The position numbers and the translations under genes were made by a program. 64,000 nt of DNA from Paratractidigestivibacter faecalis (lineage in GTDB: Bacteria > Actinomycetota > Coriobacteriia > Coriobacteriales > Atopobiaceae). The DNA lies in NCBI RefSeq assembly GCF_003416765.1, contig NZ_QSNG01000001.1, positions 1,824,742-1,888,741 on the forward strand, read 5' to 3'. The notes under the pieces are model-generated. The model worked only from the letters and a program-made list of their open reading frames with translations, was not told the DNA's origin and ran no database searches. Below, in pieces: positions 18,680 through 27,518 of the stretch. Positions within the stretch are counted from its first letter, which is position 1; each line of letters begins with the position of its first letter.

Positions 18680-21505
18680 CTACTCCTTGCCCTCCTTGCG
18701 GCTGCGAATCCAGGTCGCAATGCGTCCGGCGGGCTTGCCGGCCTCACGCCAGCGGACCATACGGACGTGGCGGCGCCACAGGTAGAGGCCAAAGAGCGCG
18801 GCGACCACGACATCGAGCACGATGAAGAAGGTGAGCACGGTTCCACGCAGGCTCGGCACGGCGGCGTATTCAGTCGCGGAGCTATTGGCCACCATATAGA
18901 GCACGTTGTGCGTGGCACGACGCAGGGCCTGGTGGCCAGACGCAGTGCCGGTTGTGTCATTGGTCAAGTACAGGTCCTGCAGCAGGTTAAGGCTGAGGTC
19001 GTTGCCGGCACGCAGGCTGCGGTTGGGGTCAGACGTGCTGGCGGCCATGGTGCAGTCAGTGACGACGGCGCCACGGAAGCCCCACTCGCCACGCAGAACG
19101 TCCGTCAAAGCCGCTGAGCTCTCGGCCACGGGCGTGGTTCCCAGGCGGTTGTACGCGCTCATCATGCCCGTAGCGCCGCCATCCTTGACCACAATCTCAA
19201 ACGCGCGAAGGTAGATCTCGCGGAGCGACTGCTCGTTTGCCCAGGTAACAAGGCCACCGTCGGCGCGGTGGGTCTCCTGGTCGTTGGCAATGAAGTGCTT
19301 GACGTAGGCATAGACGCCCTCGCTCTGCATCCCCGACACCTCCGCGGCGACCATCTTGCCCGTGAGCACCGGGTCCTCGCCCACATACTCGTAGTTACGG
19401 CCGCCGAAGGCGCTGCGATGCGTGTCGGCGCCCGGAGCATAAAGGCCACCAATGCCGTAGGCGTGCGCCTCCTGTCCAAAGAGTTGGCCCAGACGCTGCG
19501 CAAGCTCCACATTCCAGGTGTAGCCAAGCGTGCTCTGGCCAGTGAGTTGAGTGCCCTGCACGCCAGTCTGAAGGTTGTTGACGCCGTTGGGTCCGTCGCA
19601 CTCCACGATTACGGGCTTCTCGACAGAAGGCACGCTGGTGGTCGCCCAGCCGGCGTTGCCCACGAGCCTCTCCATCTCGTCGAGGGTCACCTGGTCGAGA
19701 AGGTCATTCCACTTGGGGTCGTCGTAGTCAAGGCCACGCACGTCCTCCAGCGTCAGCCCGTTCTTCTTGCCGGTCACGATGTCCTCGACGTCGGCGTTCT
19801 CGAGCGGCGCCGGGCTCGTGAGGGCCTGAATCTGCTCGTCGGTAGCGTCCTTGACCGCCGCCGGGCGCTCGGTGGGCATGGTGCCCGCCCAGTCCGCGCG
19901 AGAGAGGTATGTCACGTCGTCGCCATAGGAAACGTCGTCAAAGCGGTTGACGGCAGTCTCGTCGTCGCTCGCGCGCTTGCCGTCGTTGGCGTCGTTGTAG
20001 ATGACGTCGGCATCCACGTGCACGGTGCGGGAGTCGACCACGTTGTGGGAGTCAGTTTGAAGGTTGATGGCGTAGTCACCGGCTTCCAGCACGTAGGAGC
20101 CTCCCTCGGCCTTCACGCCCGTGTAGTCGTAGCTTGCTATGTCCTCCTTGGCAAAGCTGATGGTTAGCGCCTGGCTCTCGCCGGGCTCGAGCAGCTTGGT
20201 CTTCTGGAAGCCCGCGAGGACCACAGAGCTCTTCTCGATGCCGCCCTTGGTGTACGGGGCGCCCACGTAGATCTGCACCACCTGCTTGCCGGCGACGGAA
20301 CCGGTGTTGGTGACGGTCACCTTGGCCGTAATGGTGGTGCCATCGTCCTCAACGTCGTCCAACTTCTGATCAAACGTGGTGTACGAGAGACCATAGCCAA
20401 ACGGGTACTGCACCGTGGAGTCATAGTCGATGAAGCCGTCGGCAGCGGCGGTCTCAAAGTAACGGTACCCGACGTAGATGCCCTCCTGGTAGTCCACGAA
20501 GTAGAACGGGGTGGTGCCGGCGACGGCATCGCCTGTGCCTGCGAGTATAGCGGTGTTGGTGGTCGTCACGTTGTCGTAGGCGAACTCGCCAAAGTTGTAG
20601 TAGCTCGGCGCGCTCTCCTGCGCATACGGGAAGGTGTCAACGGTCTTGCCAGACGGGTTAACCTCGCCCGTCAGCACCTTGCCGATGGAGTTGCATCCCG
20701 TGGCGCCCGGCGTGCCCACCCAGATGGCGGCGTCGACAGCCTCGTTGTCAAGGAAGCCAAGCTCCATGGCATTGGGCGAGTTCAGCACCACAACCACCTT
20801 GGAGAAGTTCTTCTCGACCATGGCGAGAAGATCCTCCTCGTTAGGGGTGATCTCGAGGTAGTTGCGGCCCGCCTCGGATCCGGTGAAGTTCGCCATATCC
20901 ATCGGCAGGTCGGTGCCCTCGCCGCCCTTGCGGGTCAGAACCACGAGCGCGGTATCGGAGTAGTCGCGAGCGGCATCGATAAGCGCCGGGTCGTAGTCGG
21001 ACTGCGGCAGCTCATAGTTGTTGAAGTCAGTACCAACGAGTCCGTAAGAGATGGACTCGGGGGCGTTCTGGTCATAGAAGGCCTTGAGGTCCTCGTTGAC
21101 CTGGATGCCGGCGTTGGCAAGGCCCTGGTAGAATGAGACGTTATTGGACTCGTTGCCAGCTCCGGATCCGGTTCCGCCATAGCTGAAGTTGTTACCGGCC
21201 GTGGAGCCAAAGACGTTGACCTTGGCTCCAGCGGCCAGCGGCAGCGCGCCATCGTCCTTGAGCAGCGTCACTGCCTCGGACTCGACCTCCTCCGTGATGG
21301 CAGCGGTCGCGGCGCTTGCGGACTTTGCCTGCTCGCTCGAGGTATCCGCCACCGATACGTACGGAGCCGCGAGGTCCGCGTGCGGGACCACCAGCACGTA
21401 CCCCACGACCGAGAACGCCGCGACCAGCGCGACCAGCAGACACACGATGACCAATAGCGGCCTGTTGGCGCGACGCGGGGCGTGCGGCTTCTTCTCTCCT
21501 CCCAT
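18680..21505 (-). CDS. Membrane-anchored, circularly permuted GH3 glycoside hydrolase, copy 2
   Basis: 941 residues, a paralogue of the 13-16 kb gene and about 90 residues shorter. N-terminal TM at about 16-40 (LLVIVCLLVALVAAFSVVGY), alpha/beta sandwich, fibronectin-III-like domain (VLAGFQKTKLLEPGESQ), then the barrel with YVKHFIANDQETHR and nucleophile Asp in GAVVTDCTM (about 817). A C-terminal TM (about 885-910) precedes a basic tail. ATG at 21505 follows GGAAGGAAC. Divergent from RR-2/HK-2. The substrate is probably not identical to that of copy 1, as many loop regions differ. Confidence 0.9.
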   Translation of the reverse strand: MGGEKKPHAPRRANRPLLVIVCLLVALVAAFSVVGYVLVVPHADLAAPYVSVADTSSEQAKSASAATAAITEEVESEAVTLLKDDGALPLAAGAKVNVFGSTAGNNFSYGGTGSGAGNESNNVSFYQGLANAGIQVNEDLKAFYDQNAPESISYGLVGTDFNNYELPQSDYDPALIDAARDYSDTALVVLTRKGGEGTDLPMDMANFTGSEAGRNYLEITPNEEDLLAMVEKNFSKVVVVLNSPNAMELGFLDNEAVDAAIWVGTPGATGCNSIGKVLTGEVNPSGKTVDTFPYAQESAPSYYNFGEFAYDNVTTTNTAILAGTGDAVAGTTPFYFVDYQEGIYVGYRYFETAAADGFIDYDSTVQYPFGYGLSYTTFDQKLDDVEDDGTTITAKVTVTNTGSVAGKQVVQIYVGAPYTKGGIEKSSVVLAGFQKTKLLEPGESQALTISFAKEDIASYDYTGVKAEGGSYVLEAGDYAINLQTDSHNVVDSRTVHVDADVIYNDANDGKRASDDETAVNRFDDVSYGDDVTYLSRADWAGTMPTERPAAVKDATDEQIQALTSPAPLENADVEDIVTGKKNGLTLEDVRGLDYDDPKWNDLLDQVTLDEMERLVGNAGWATTSVPSVEKPVIVECDGPNGVNNLQTGVQGTQLTGQSTLGYTWNVELAQRLGQLFGQEAHAYGIGGLYAPGADTHRSAFGGRNYEYVGEDPVLTGKMVAAEVSGMQSEGVYAYVKHFIANDQETHRADGGLVTWANEQSLREIYLRAFEIVVKDGGATGMMSAYNRLGTTPVAESSAALTDVLRGEWGFRGAVVTDCTMAASTSDPNRSLRAGNDLSLNLLQDLYLTNDTTGTASGHQALRRATHNVLYMVANSSATEYAAVPSLRGTVLTFFIVLDVVVAALFGLYLWRRHVRMVRWREAGKPAGRIATWIRSRKEGKE

Positions 21506-21640
21506 GTTCCTTCCTTCCCGGGCGCGACGCGCCCACTAGCCCAACGTAACTGCCCGCATCCTACGAACGGGCAACTCGCGTTTGGGAACGATGACTTAAA
21601 ATGCGCCAAGAGGGACTTAGTTGACGGAGGGGATTCGCCT

Positions 21641-22354
21641 TTGTATCGAGCGCTCATCGTGGAGGACGACGCTTGCGCAGCCGACGTGCTGCGCAGCCAC
21701 CTCGCGCGCTTTGCCGCCGAGAAGGGCACGGGCTTCTCCATTGAGATTCTTGGGAGCGCATTAGAGCTCCTTGAGGGCAACCACCCTGCCGACGTGATCT
21801 TTCTTGATATTGGCCTGCCCGGCATCAACGGCATGGAAGCCGCGGAGATCATTCGGCAGAAGGACCAGGTCACACCTCTCGTCTTTGTGACCGACCTCGC
21901 CCAGTACGCCGTGCGCGGGTACCAGGTGGACGCCGTCGACTTCATGGTGAAGCCCATCGCCTACGAGGACTTTTCCCTGCGGATGGGCCGCGTCATACGT
22001 GTCATGGCCAGAAACGACTCCGAGGCCGTGAGCCTCTCCACCGCAAGCGGCCTGCGCATGGTGCCCGCAAAGGACATCGTCTTCGTGGAGATTTTGAAGC
22101 ATGACCTCTACTGGCACATTGCGGGCGAGGCGGAGCCGCTGCGCATGCGTGGCTCCATCAAGGAAACCGCCGAGCTGCTAGGCGAGGAGCGCTTCTGCCG
22201 AATCTCCGCAAGCCATATCGCCAATATGGGGCAGGTCAAGCGAGTCCGCGCCAACGAGCTGACCATGAGCGACGGCAGCGAGCTGAGCATCTCGCGGTCA
22301 AGAAAGGCGCAGGTGCTCGAGGCGCTGGCGCGCTACGCAGGGGCAAGCCAGTGA
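21641..22354 (+). CDS. LytTR-family response regulator, copy 2
   Basis: 237 residues from a TTG start at 21641, chosen because GGAGGGG lies 8 nt upstream and the length then matches copy 1 (236). REC domain with LIVEDD, phosphoacceptor Asp in IFLDIGLPGINGMEAA, VTDLAQYAVRGYQVDAVDF and the VKPIAYEDF lysine. LytTR domain from about 130 (FVEILKHDLYWHIAG, FCRISASHIANMGQVKRV). Divergent from GH3-2. The stop overlaps the HK-2 ATG by one base, exactly as in copy 1. Confidence 0.92.
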   Translation: MYRALIVEDDACAADVLRSHLARFAAEKGTGFSIEILGSALELLEGNHPADVIFLDIGLPGINGMEAAEIIRQKDQVTPLVFVTDLAQYAVRGYQVDAVDFMVKPIAYEDFSLRMGRVIRVMARNDSEAVSLSTASGLRMVPAKDIVFVEILKHDLYWHIAGEAEPLRMRGSIKETAELLGEERFCRISASHIANMGQVKRVRANELTMSDGSELSISRSRKAQVLEALARYAGASQ

Positions 22355-23694
22355 TGGTTGCGGAGACCTCAGACATCGAACTCGTCGAGCTGGTGCTCCT
22401 CTGTGCCCTCGTTCGCGTCTACCTTGGAATGGGACTCTTCTCTCAGAAACTGCCCAAGAAGCCAGCGTTCTGGCCGAAGCTTGGGCTCGCGACGCTCGCT
22501 CTCGTCCTGCACTTTGCCCTCATGGTTGCCGCCTGCCTGGTTGCAGCACCAGAGGGCCCTTCGGCGGGATATGTGTTCCAGGCAGTCTTCTTCTCGCTTC
22601 TGCAGCCGCTTTTGATTTATGGTTTGATGTATTTGTATGACGTCTCCGTATGGACGGCATCCTTCTGCGCGACGGCCGGCTACACCATCCAGAACCTTGC
22701 CTCGGGTGCCATGGAGCTCGTCTCCTCCCTTGCGGCAACGATGGGCGCGGCACCGGCGACCATCTCATTCCACCTGGTCGTCAACTTCATTTGCATACCA
22801 CTGACCTATGTACCTTGCTATCTCCTGTTCTCCCGCAGGCTCGAGCAACGCGGCCTTGAGACGGTGGAGAACCACGGCATGCTTGCCATGATGCCCGTTG
22901 TCTGCCTTGTGATAATTGGCTTCGACGTCTTGATCAAGTGCCTGGCGGCAGACGGCATAGCGCCCTGCTACTTTGTCGCCTTGCGCCTGCTGCACGGGCT
23001 TCTCTGCGTGGCGCTTCTGTGGGTCGAGTATCAAATGCTGTACCGAACGCACCTAGAGCAGGAACAGGCGACGACCGAGCGCCTGCTGGCAGAGCACGAT
23101 CGGCAGCTGCGCCTTTCTCGAGAGAACGTGGAGGCCATCAACATCAAGTGCCACGATCTGCGCCATCAGATCCGCTCGCTCGCGCAGGGCGGCGCCGTGG
23201 TGAGCGGCGAGGCGCTGGCCGACCTCGCACACGACATCTCGATCTACGACTCGTCCGTCAAGACCGGCAACGAGGCGCTGGACACCATCCTCACCGAGAA
23301 GCGGCTGCTGTGCGAGAGCCGCAAGATCACGCTGACCTGCGTTGCGGACGGCGGCGCGCTGGCCTTCATGGCCGCAGCGGACATCTACGCGCTGTTCGGA
23401 AACGCGCTGGACAACGCCATAGAAGCGGTGACCACCCTCGACGACCAGGCAAAGCGCTCCATCACGCTTGTGGTGCGGCAGGTCATGGGGTGCGCAAGCG
23501 TCCACGTGGAGAACTATTGCGACGCGGCGCCCGCGTTCGTGGACGGAATGCCGCAGACCAGCAAGGCAGACCGCGCATCGCACGGCTTTGGCGTCAGGTC
23601 CATGCGGCAGACGGCCGAGCGCTACGGAGGCACCTTCTCCGCCAGCGCAGACGATGGAACCTTCCGACTGGACATCATGATTCCGCTCCCATAG
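22354..23694 (+). CDS. GHKL-domain sensor histidine kinase, copy 2
   Basis: 446 residues, a clear paralogue of HK-1. Multi-TM sensor over residues 8-230, phosphoacceptor His267 in AINIKCHDLRHQIR, the shared stretch KTGNEALDTILTEKRL, N box LFGNALDNAIEA and G box HGFGVRSM. The ATG at 22354 is preferred; a GTG lies one codon earlier. Sensor helices differ more from HK-1 than the kinase domain does, suggesting different signals. Confidence 0.92.
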   Translation: MVAETSDIELVELVLLCALVRVYLGMGLFSQKLPKKPAFWPKLGLATLALVLHFALMVAACLVAAPEGPSAGYVFQAVFFSLLQPLLIYGLMYLYDVSVWTASFCATAGYTIQNLASGAMELVSSLAATMGAAPATISFHLVVNFICIPLTYVPCYLLFSRRLEQRGLETVENHGMLAMMPVVCLVIIGFDVLIKCLAADGIAPCYFVALRLLHGLLCVALLWVEYQMLYRTHLEQEQATTERLLAEHDRQLRLSRENVEAINIKCHDLRHQIRSLAQGGAVVSGEALADLAHDISIYDSSVKTGNEALDTILTEKRLLCESRKITLTCVADGGALAFMAAADIYALFGNALDNAIEAVTTLDDQAKRSITLVVRQVMGCASVHVENYCDAAPAFVDGMPQTSKADRASHGFGVRSMRQTAERYGGTFSASADDGTFRLDIMIPLP

Positions 23695-23755
23695 GGGCCT
23701 CCCCGCGGCTCGTCCCGCAGGGCAGTTCGGCAGTCGCGATTGCCAACGTCGATAC

Positions 23756-23894
23756 AAACTTCGTCTTGTATGTATCACTTTGGCTAGTTCCTGAGTAGCC
23801 GCCGCTATTTTCTTGGCGTTTTCCCAGTTGTTTCGGCTCGCAAATGCCGGTCTACTTGCAACTTCTCAAAAGTGATACATACAAGACGAAGTTT
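23756..23894. repeat. Inverted repeat with perfect 25-bp arms between HK-2 and the MFS gene
   Basis: Arms 23756-23780 and 23870-23894 (left begins AAACTTCGTCTTGTATGTAT) are exact complements separated by 89 bp. The 23695-23960 gap has nothing else. No second copy was seen in the window. Confidence 0.85.
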
Positions 23895-23960
23895 GCCGTC
23901 GGCGAGCTGCCCAAGGTCGCCCCGCCGACGGCAAATCACGGTCGAATCTGCCAGATTGCG

Positions 23961-25169
23961 CTATGCCGTACGCCCGCGAGCCTCCGCCAGCGCCTTGGAG
24001 AAGCTCGTCTCGCTGTGGCGAGCCCACATGACGTAGAGCGCAATGCTCGCCACGCAGGCCAGAGACACCAGCGCCCACATGTTGCCGTAGCCCACCGAGG
24101 TAATAAGCACGCCAGAGACGCCGCCGCCCAGGCCATAGCCGATGTCATATCCGCACAGGAAGGTGGAGTTGGCCGAACCGCGCGTCTCGTCGGTGGCGGT
24201 GTGGACGGCCATGGATTGCAGGGCCGGCTCCAGGCCGCCAAAGGCGTATCCGGCCAGCGCGCCAGAGACCAGGAAGGTCGCCACGTTGGGCACAAAGGCC
24301 AAAAGCAGCAGCGCGCAGATCATGGCCGCGTTGCCCGTGTAGACGAAGAAGGCCTCGCCGCGCTCGTCCACCAGCTTTCCCAGGAAGACGCGGACCAGCA
24401 GCAGGACCACGGACATGACCACAAAGTAGAGCGAGCCAGAGGGCAGCCCCTCGTTTGCCGCGTAGATGGCGACGAAGTTCTCAAGCGCGCCGAAGGTGAA
24501 CATGAAGACCAGCATGGTGCAGGTTGCCGGCAGAGAGTCCCTGTTGACGAGGCCCTTCAGGCTGAGCGGGCGCTTCTCCACCTTCGGCTTGGGCGTGCGG
24601 ATGAAGCAGAACAGCACCAGCGCCAGCACGGAGATTGCCGCCGCGGCCAGGTAGAGCACGTTGAAGCCAAAGCCCATGAGCTCGAGACCCAGCGCCGGAG
24701 CGATGGCGCTGGCCAGGGCCGTTGCCATGCCAAAGTAGCCCATGCCCTCGGCAAATCGCGGGCGGGCAATGACGTCGGAGGCGACGGTCGCCGTGGTGGA
24801 GTTGGAAAGCGAGAGCGCCGCGCCATGCACCATGCGGAACAGGATCGCCATGGAGAGCACGGGCACGCAGACGTAGCCCACCGGGGCCAAAGCCAGCAGG
24901 ACCAGGCCCGCCACTAGCACCGCCCTGCGGGCGCCGTTGTCCAGCCACCAGCCCACAAAGGGCCTCACCACAACGGCCACCAGGCAGAAGAACGCCGCAC
25001 ACATGCCAGCCTGGGCCTCGGTACCGCCCAGACTCTGGATGTAGAACGGAAAGGTCGAGAGGCTCATGATGTGGTTGGTGAAGACGCACAGGTTGACCAG
25101 GATGATCAACACCAGGTCACGCGTCCACAGCTTGCACGGCGATTTCTGGCGAGAAGAACTTGCTTGCAC
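23961..25169 (-). CDS. MFS transporter
   Basis: 402 residues with about 12 TM helices. The loop 2-3 signature appears as VRPFVGWWLDNGARRAVL (about 68-85), and a related motif, FLGKLVDERGEAFF, follows TM8. The two six-helix halves are joined by the KPKVEKRPLSLKGLV loop. A drug- or metabolite-efflux type is likely from the length, but the substrate is unknown. Start is GTG at 25169, with GAAGGGAATC upstream. The promoter side is flanked by a palindromic repeat that has been split by an insertion sequence. Confidence 0.88.
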   Translation of the reverse strand: MQASSSRQKSPCKLWTRDLVLIILVNLCVFTNHIMSLSTFPFYIQSLGGTEAQAGMCAAFFCLVAVVVRPFVGWWLDNGARRAVLVAGLVLLALAPVGYVCVPVLSMAILFRMVHGAALSLSNSTTATVASDVIARPRFAEGMGYFGMATALASAIAPALGLELMGFGFNVLYLAAAAISVLALVLFCFIRTPKPKVEKRPLSLKGLVNRDSLPATCTMLVFMFTFGALENFVAIYAANEGLPSGSLYFVVMSVVLLLVRVFLGKLVDERGEAFFVYTGNAAMICALLLLAFVPNVATFLVSGALAGYAFGGLEPALQSMAVHTATDETRGSANSTFLCGYDIGYGLGGGVSGVLITSVGYGNMWALVSLACVASIALYVMWARHSETSFSKALAEARGRTA

Positions 25170-25304
25170 GTTTGATTCCCTTCGACGAGACGGAACATGG
25201 CCGTCCGAGGAAGGTCGAGCGGCCCATCAATTGGACTTACGCCACAGGGCCACTCATTGACGCAGGTCATTATAGCCGTCCGCCCCGCAAATTGGGGACG
25301 TGTT

Positions 25305-26743
25305 GGGGGTGCGGACGAAAAGTTGGACGCCGACAGGCGTCCGGATTGGAGCCCGCAATGTACTCGAGCGACGAGAGGGACGCCATCCTGGGGCTCTGGC
25401 GCGAGTCCGGCCGGCCGGCCCACAGGTTCGCCAGGGAGTCGGGGCTCGCCTCCGCCGAGTCGATCAGGCGCTGGGCGTCCGGCGACCTGGGCGTCGGCTG
25501 GCACGCCCCCTATACTCTTGCCCAGAGGGCCGACGCCGCGCGCAGGGCGCTCGCCGGGGAGGACCCCGCCGAGGTCGCCGCGTCGATCGGCTGCCACCCG
25601 GAGACCGTGCGCGGCTGGGCCCGCGCCGCGGGGAGGGAGGGCGAGGTGTCGCTCGCGAACGGACGGGGCGCCCCGCGCGTGCCGCCGCCGGCCGACCCCG
25701 GGGACCTGGAGGCCCTCAGGGCCGAGAACCGGGCCCTGAGGCTGGAGCTCGCCAGGGCCGAGGCGGTGTTGGACGTCCTAAAAGGAGGCGGCCCGGGGCG
25801 GGGCCCGGACTCGCTGACGGCGGCGGAGAGGGCGCTGGTCGCCGACGCCCTTAGGCCCGGGTTCGGCCTGGAGGACGCCCTGCGCGCGGCCGGCGTGGCG
25901 CGCAGCACCTACTACTACCACCGCGCCCGCAGGGGCGCCCCCGACCGCCTGGCCGCCCTGAGGGCGCGGGTGCGCGCCCTGTTCGAGGCCGGGGGCGGGG
26001 CCTGGGGCTACCGCACGATATGGGCGAGGCTGCGCCTGGACCCCGACGAGCCCCTGGCGGTCTCCGAGAAGGTCGTGAGGCGCGTCATGCGCGAGGAGGG
26101 GCTCGAGGTGCGCTACCTGAGGCGCCGCAGGCGCTGGAGCAGCTATGCCGGCGAGGTCTCCGAGGCCCCTCCCAACCTGCCGCTGCGCCCCGACGGCACC
26201 CACGACTTCTCCGCCTCGCGCCCCAACGAGCTGTGGGTCACCGACGTCACCATGTTCACGATAGGGTCGGGGCGCTGCTGGCTGTCGCCGGTGGTCGACT
26301 GCTTCGACGGGGCGGTCGTGGCGTGGACCCTGTCGGAGTCCCCCGACGCCCGCATGGCCGACTCGATGCTGGAGGCGGCGGCCTCGACGCTCGCGGCCGG
26401 CGAGCGGCCCGTGGTCCACACCGACCGCGGCTGCCACTACAGGTGGCCGGGCTGGGCGGCGATATGCGAGCGCCACGGCCTGGTGCGCAGCATGTCGAGG
26501 AAGGGCCGCAGCCCCGACAACGCCGCGGCCGAGGGCTTCTTCGGCCGGCTCAAGCAGGAGTTCTACCACGGCAGGGACTGGTCCGGGGTGGGCTTCGAGG
26601 AGTTCCGGCGGCGCCTGGCGGGCTACCTCGCCTACTACAACTCGGGCAGGATCAAGCGGAGCCTGGGGTGGAGGAGCCCGGAGCAGTACCGCAGGGACCT
26701 GGGGTACTCTCTCCGTAGTGTCTAAGAAATTGTCCGCACCCCC
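25305..26743 (+). mobile_element. IS3-type insertion sequence (1439 bp)
   Basis: Terminal inverted repeats of 12 bp, GGGGGTGCGGAC at 25305-25316 and its exact complement at 26732-26743. A 3-bp target duplication GTT flanks it at 25302-25304 and 26744-26746. One transposase gene fills it. The GC content of the transposase is visibly above that of the neighbours. Clean ends and an intact gene suggest a recent arrival. Confidence 0.93.
25358..26725 (+). CDS. IS3-family transposase (single ORF)
   Basis: 455 residues from ATG 25358, with GGAG 9 nt before it. The N-terminal part (about 1-95) has two helix-turn-helix-like segments, followed by a leucine-rich coiled coil (about 117-142). The DDE core has Asp266 (ELWVTDVTMF), Asp326 (VVHTDRGCHY) and Glu362 (DNAAAEGFFGRLKQEF), the DD35E spacing. 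Most IS3 elements need a frameshift between orfA and orfB. Here both parts are in one uninterrupted frame. Confidence 0.95.
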   Translation: MYSSDERDAILGLWRESGRPAHRFARESGLASAESIRRWASGDLGVGWHAPYTLAQRADAARRALAGEDPAEVAASIGCHPETVRGWARAAGREGEVSLANGRGAPRVPPPADPGDLEALRAENRALRLELARAEAVLDVLKGGGPGRGPDSLTAAERALVADALRPGFGLEDALRAAGVARSTYYYHRARRGAPDRLAALRARVRALFEAGGGAWGYRTIWARLRLDPDEPLAVSEKVVRRVMREEGLEVRYLRRRRRWSSYAGEVSEAPPNLPLRPDGTHDFSASRPNELWVTDVTMFTIGSGRCWLSPVVDCFDGAVVAWTLSESPDARMADSMLEAAASTLAAGERPVVHTDRGCHYRWPGWAAICERHGLVRSMSRKGRSPDNAAAEGFFGRLKQEFYHGRDWSGVGFEEFRRRLAGYLAYYNSGRIKRSLGWRSPEQYRRDLGYSLRSV

Positions 26744-26789
26744 GTTCGTTTTTGCGCAAATTTGAACACGTCCCCAATTTGCGGGACCG

Positions 26790-27428
26790 TTACTTGCTGA
26801 GCTTGGCCTTCACCAGGCCCACGATGGTGGGGATGACGCTCACGAGCACGATGCCGACAATGAGCAGCTCAAAGTGCTCCTGGACAAACGGGATGCCGCC
26901 AAAGAAGTATCCCAGCAGCGTGAACAGGGTGGACCAGGTGATGCCGCCCAGCACGTTGAAGATCACGAAGTTGCGCCAGTGCATGCCGCCCATGCCGGCA
27001 ATGAACGGCACGAAGGTGCGGATGAACGGGAAGAACCGGCCCAGGAAGATGGCCAGGTGGCCCCACTTCTGCAGGAAGGCCTCGGACTTCTGGAGGCGCT
27101 CCGGCGTCATGGCCTTGACCTTGCCGGACTCGACGATCTTCTTGCCAAAGAAGTGGCCGATCATGAAGTTGCACTGGTCGCCAAGGATGGCGGCGGCCCA
27201 GGCAACGGCGAGAAGCGCCACGATGTTGAACCCGCCGCCCTGGGCAAAGAAGCCCGAGGCAAACAGCAGGGAGTCGCCAGGGAGGAACGGGAAGAAGACC
27301 ACGCCCGTCTCGATGAAGATGATGAGGAAGACGCAGCCATAGGCCATGACCGGGCCGGCGGCGATCCAGCTTGCGATGGCGGCGCGCGGGTCGCGCAGCA
27401 GGTTCATGATGAAGTCGACGAAGCCCAT
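26790..27428 (-). CDS. DedA family membrane protein
   Basis: 212 residues. Conserved VTT/SNARE-associated features: FFPFLPGDSLLFASGF (about 43-58), the GDQCNFMIGHFFGK stretch, and FLGRFFPFIRTFVPFIAGMGGM (about 126-147) with the essential arginines. Homologues include undecaprenyl-phosphate/phosphatidylethanolamine flippases and keep membrane proton motive force. The ATG at 27428 has AAAGGAG 5 nt upstream. The IS insertion in the repeat lies just 4 bp past the stop. Confidence 0.94.
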   Translation of the reverse strand: MGFVDFIMNLLRDPRAAIASWIAAGPVMAYGCVFLIIFIETGVVFFPFLPGDSLLFASGFFAQGGGFNIVALLAVAWAAAILGDQCNFMIGHFFGKKIVESGKVKAMTPERLQKSEAFLQKWGHLAIFLGRFFPFIRTFVPFIAGMGGMHWRNFVIFNVLGGITWSTLFTLLGYFFGGIPFVQEHFELLIVGIVLVSVIPTIVGLVKAKLSK

Positions 27429-27518
27429 TGATCTCCTTTGGCAGCGGCGCGGCCGGCGCGCCGGAAAGACACCCCCATACAGAACCGCCCTGCGACCAGG
27501 GCCGCAGGGCAGCAAAAA

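Larger units (their letters stand above)
25284..26785. repeat. 60-bp palindromic repeat split by an insertion sequence
   Basis: Left arm 25284-25304 (CCCGCAAATTGGGGACGTGTT) and right arm 26764-26785 (GAACACGTCCCCAATTTGCG...) form a perfect inverted repeat when the 1439-bp IS and the duplicated GTT are removed. The restored sequence matches an uninterrupted copy at 32403-32460. Confidence 0.9.

Noticed and set aside
16906-23694. Peptide pheromone gene for the AgrC-like kinases
   Set aside because: No AgrD- or ComC-like small frame with a ribosome site and no AgrB-type processing protein was found near either kinase.
25305-26743. IS element as part of a larger composite transposon or prophage
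   Set aside because: Only one copy in the window, with clean target duplication at its own ends and no integrase, phage or resistance genes nearby.
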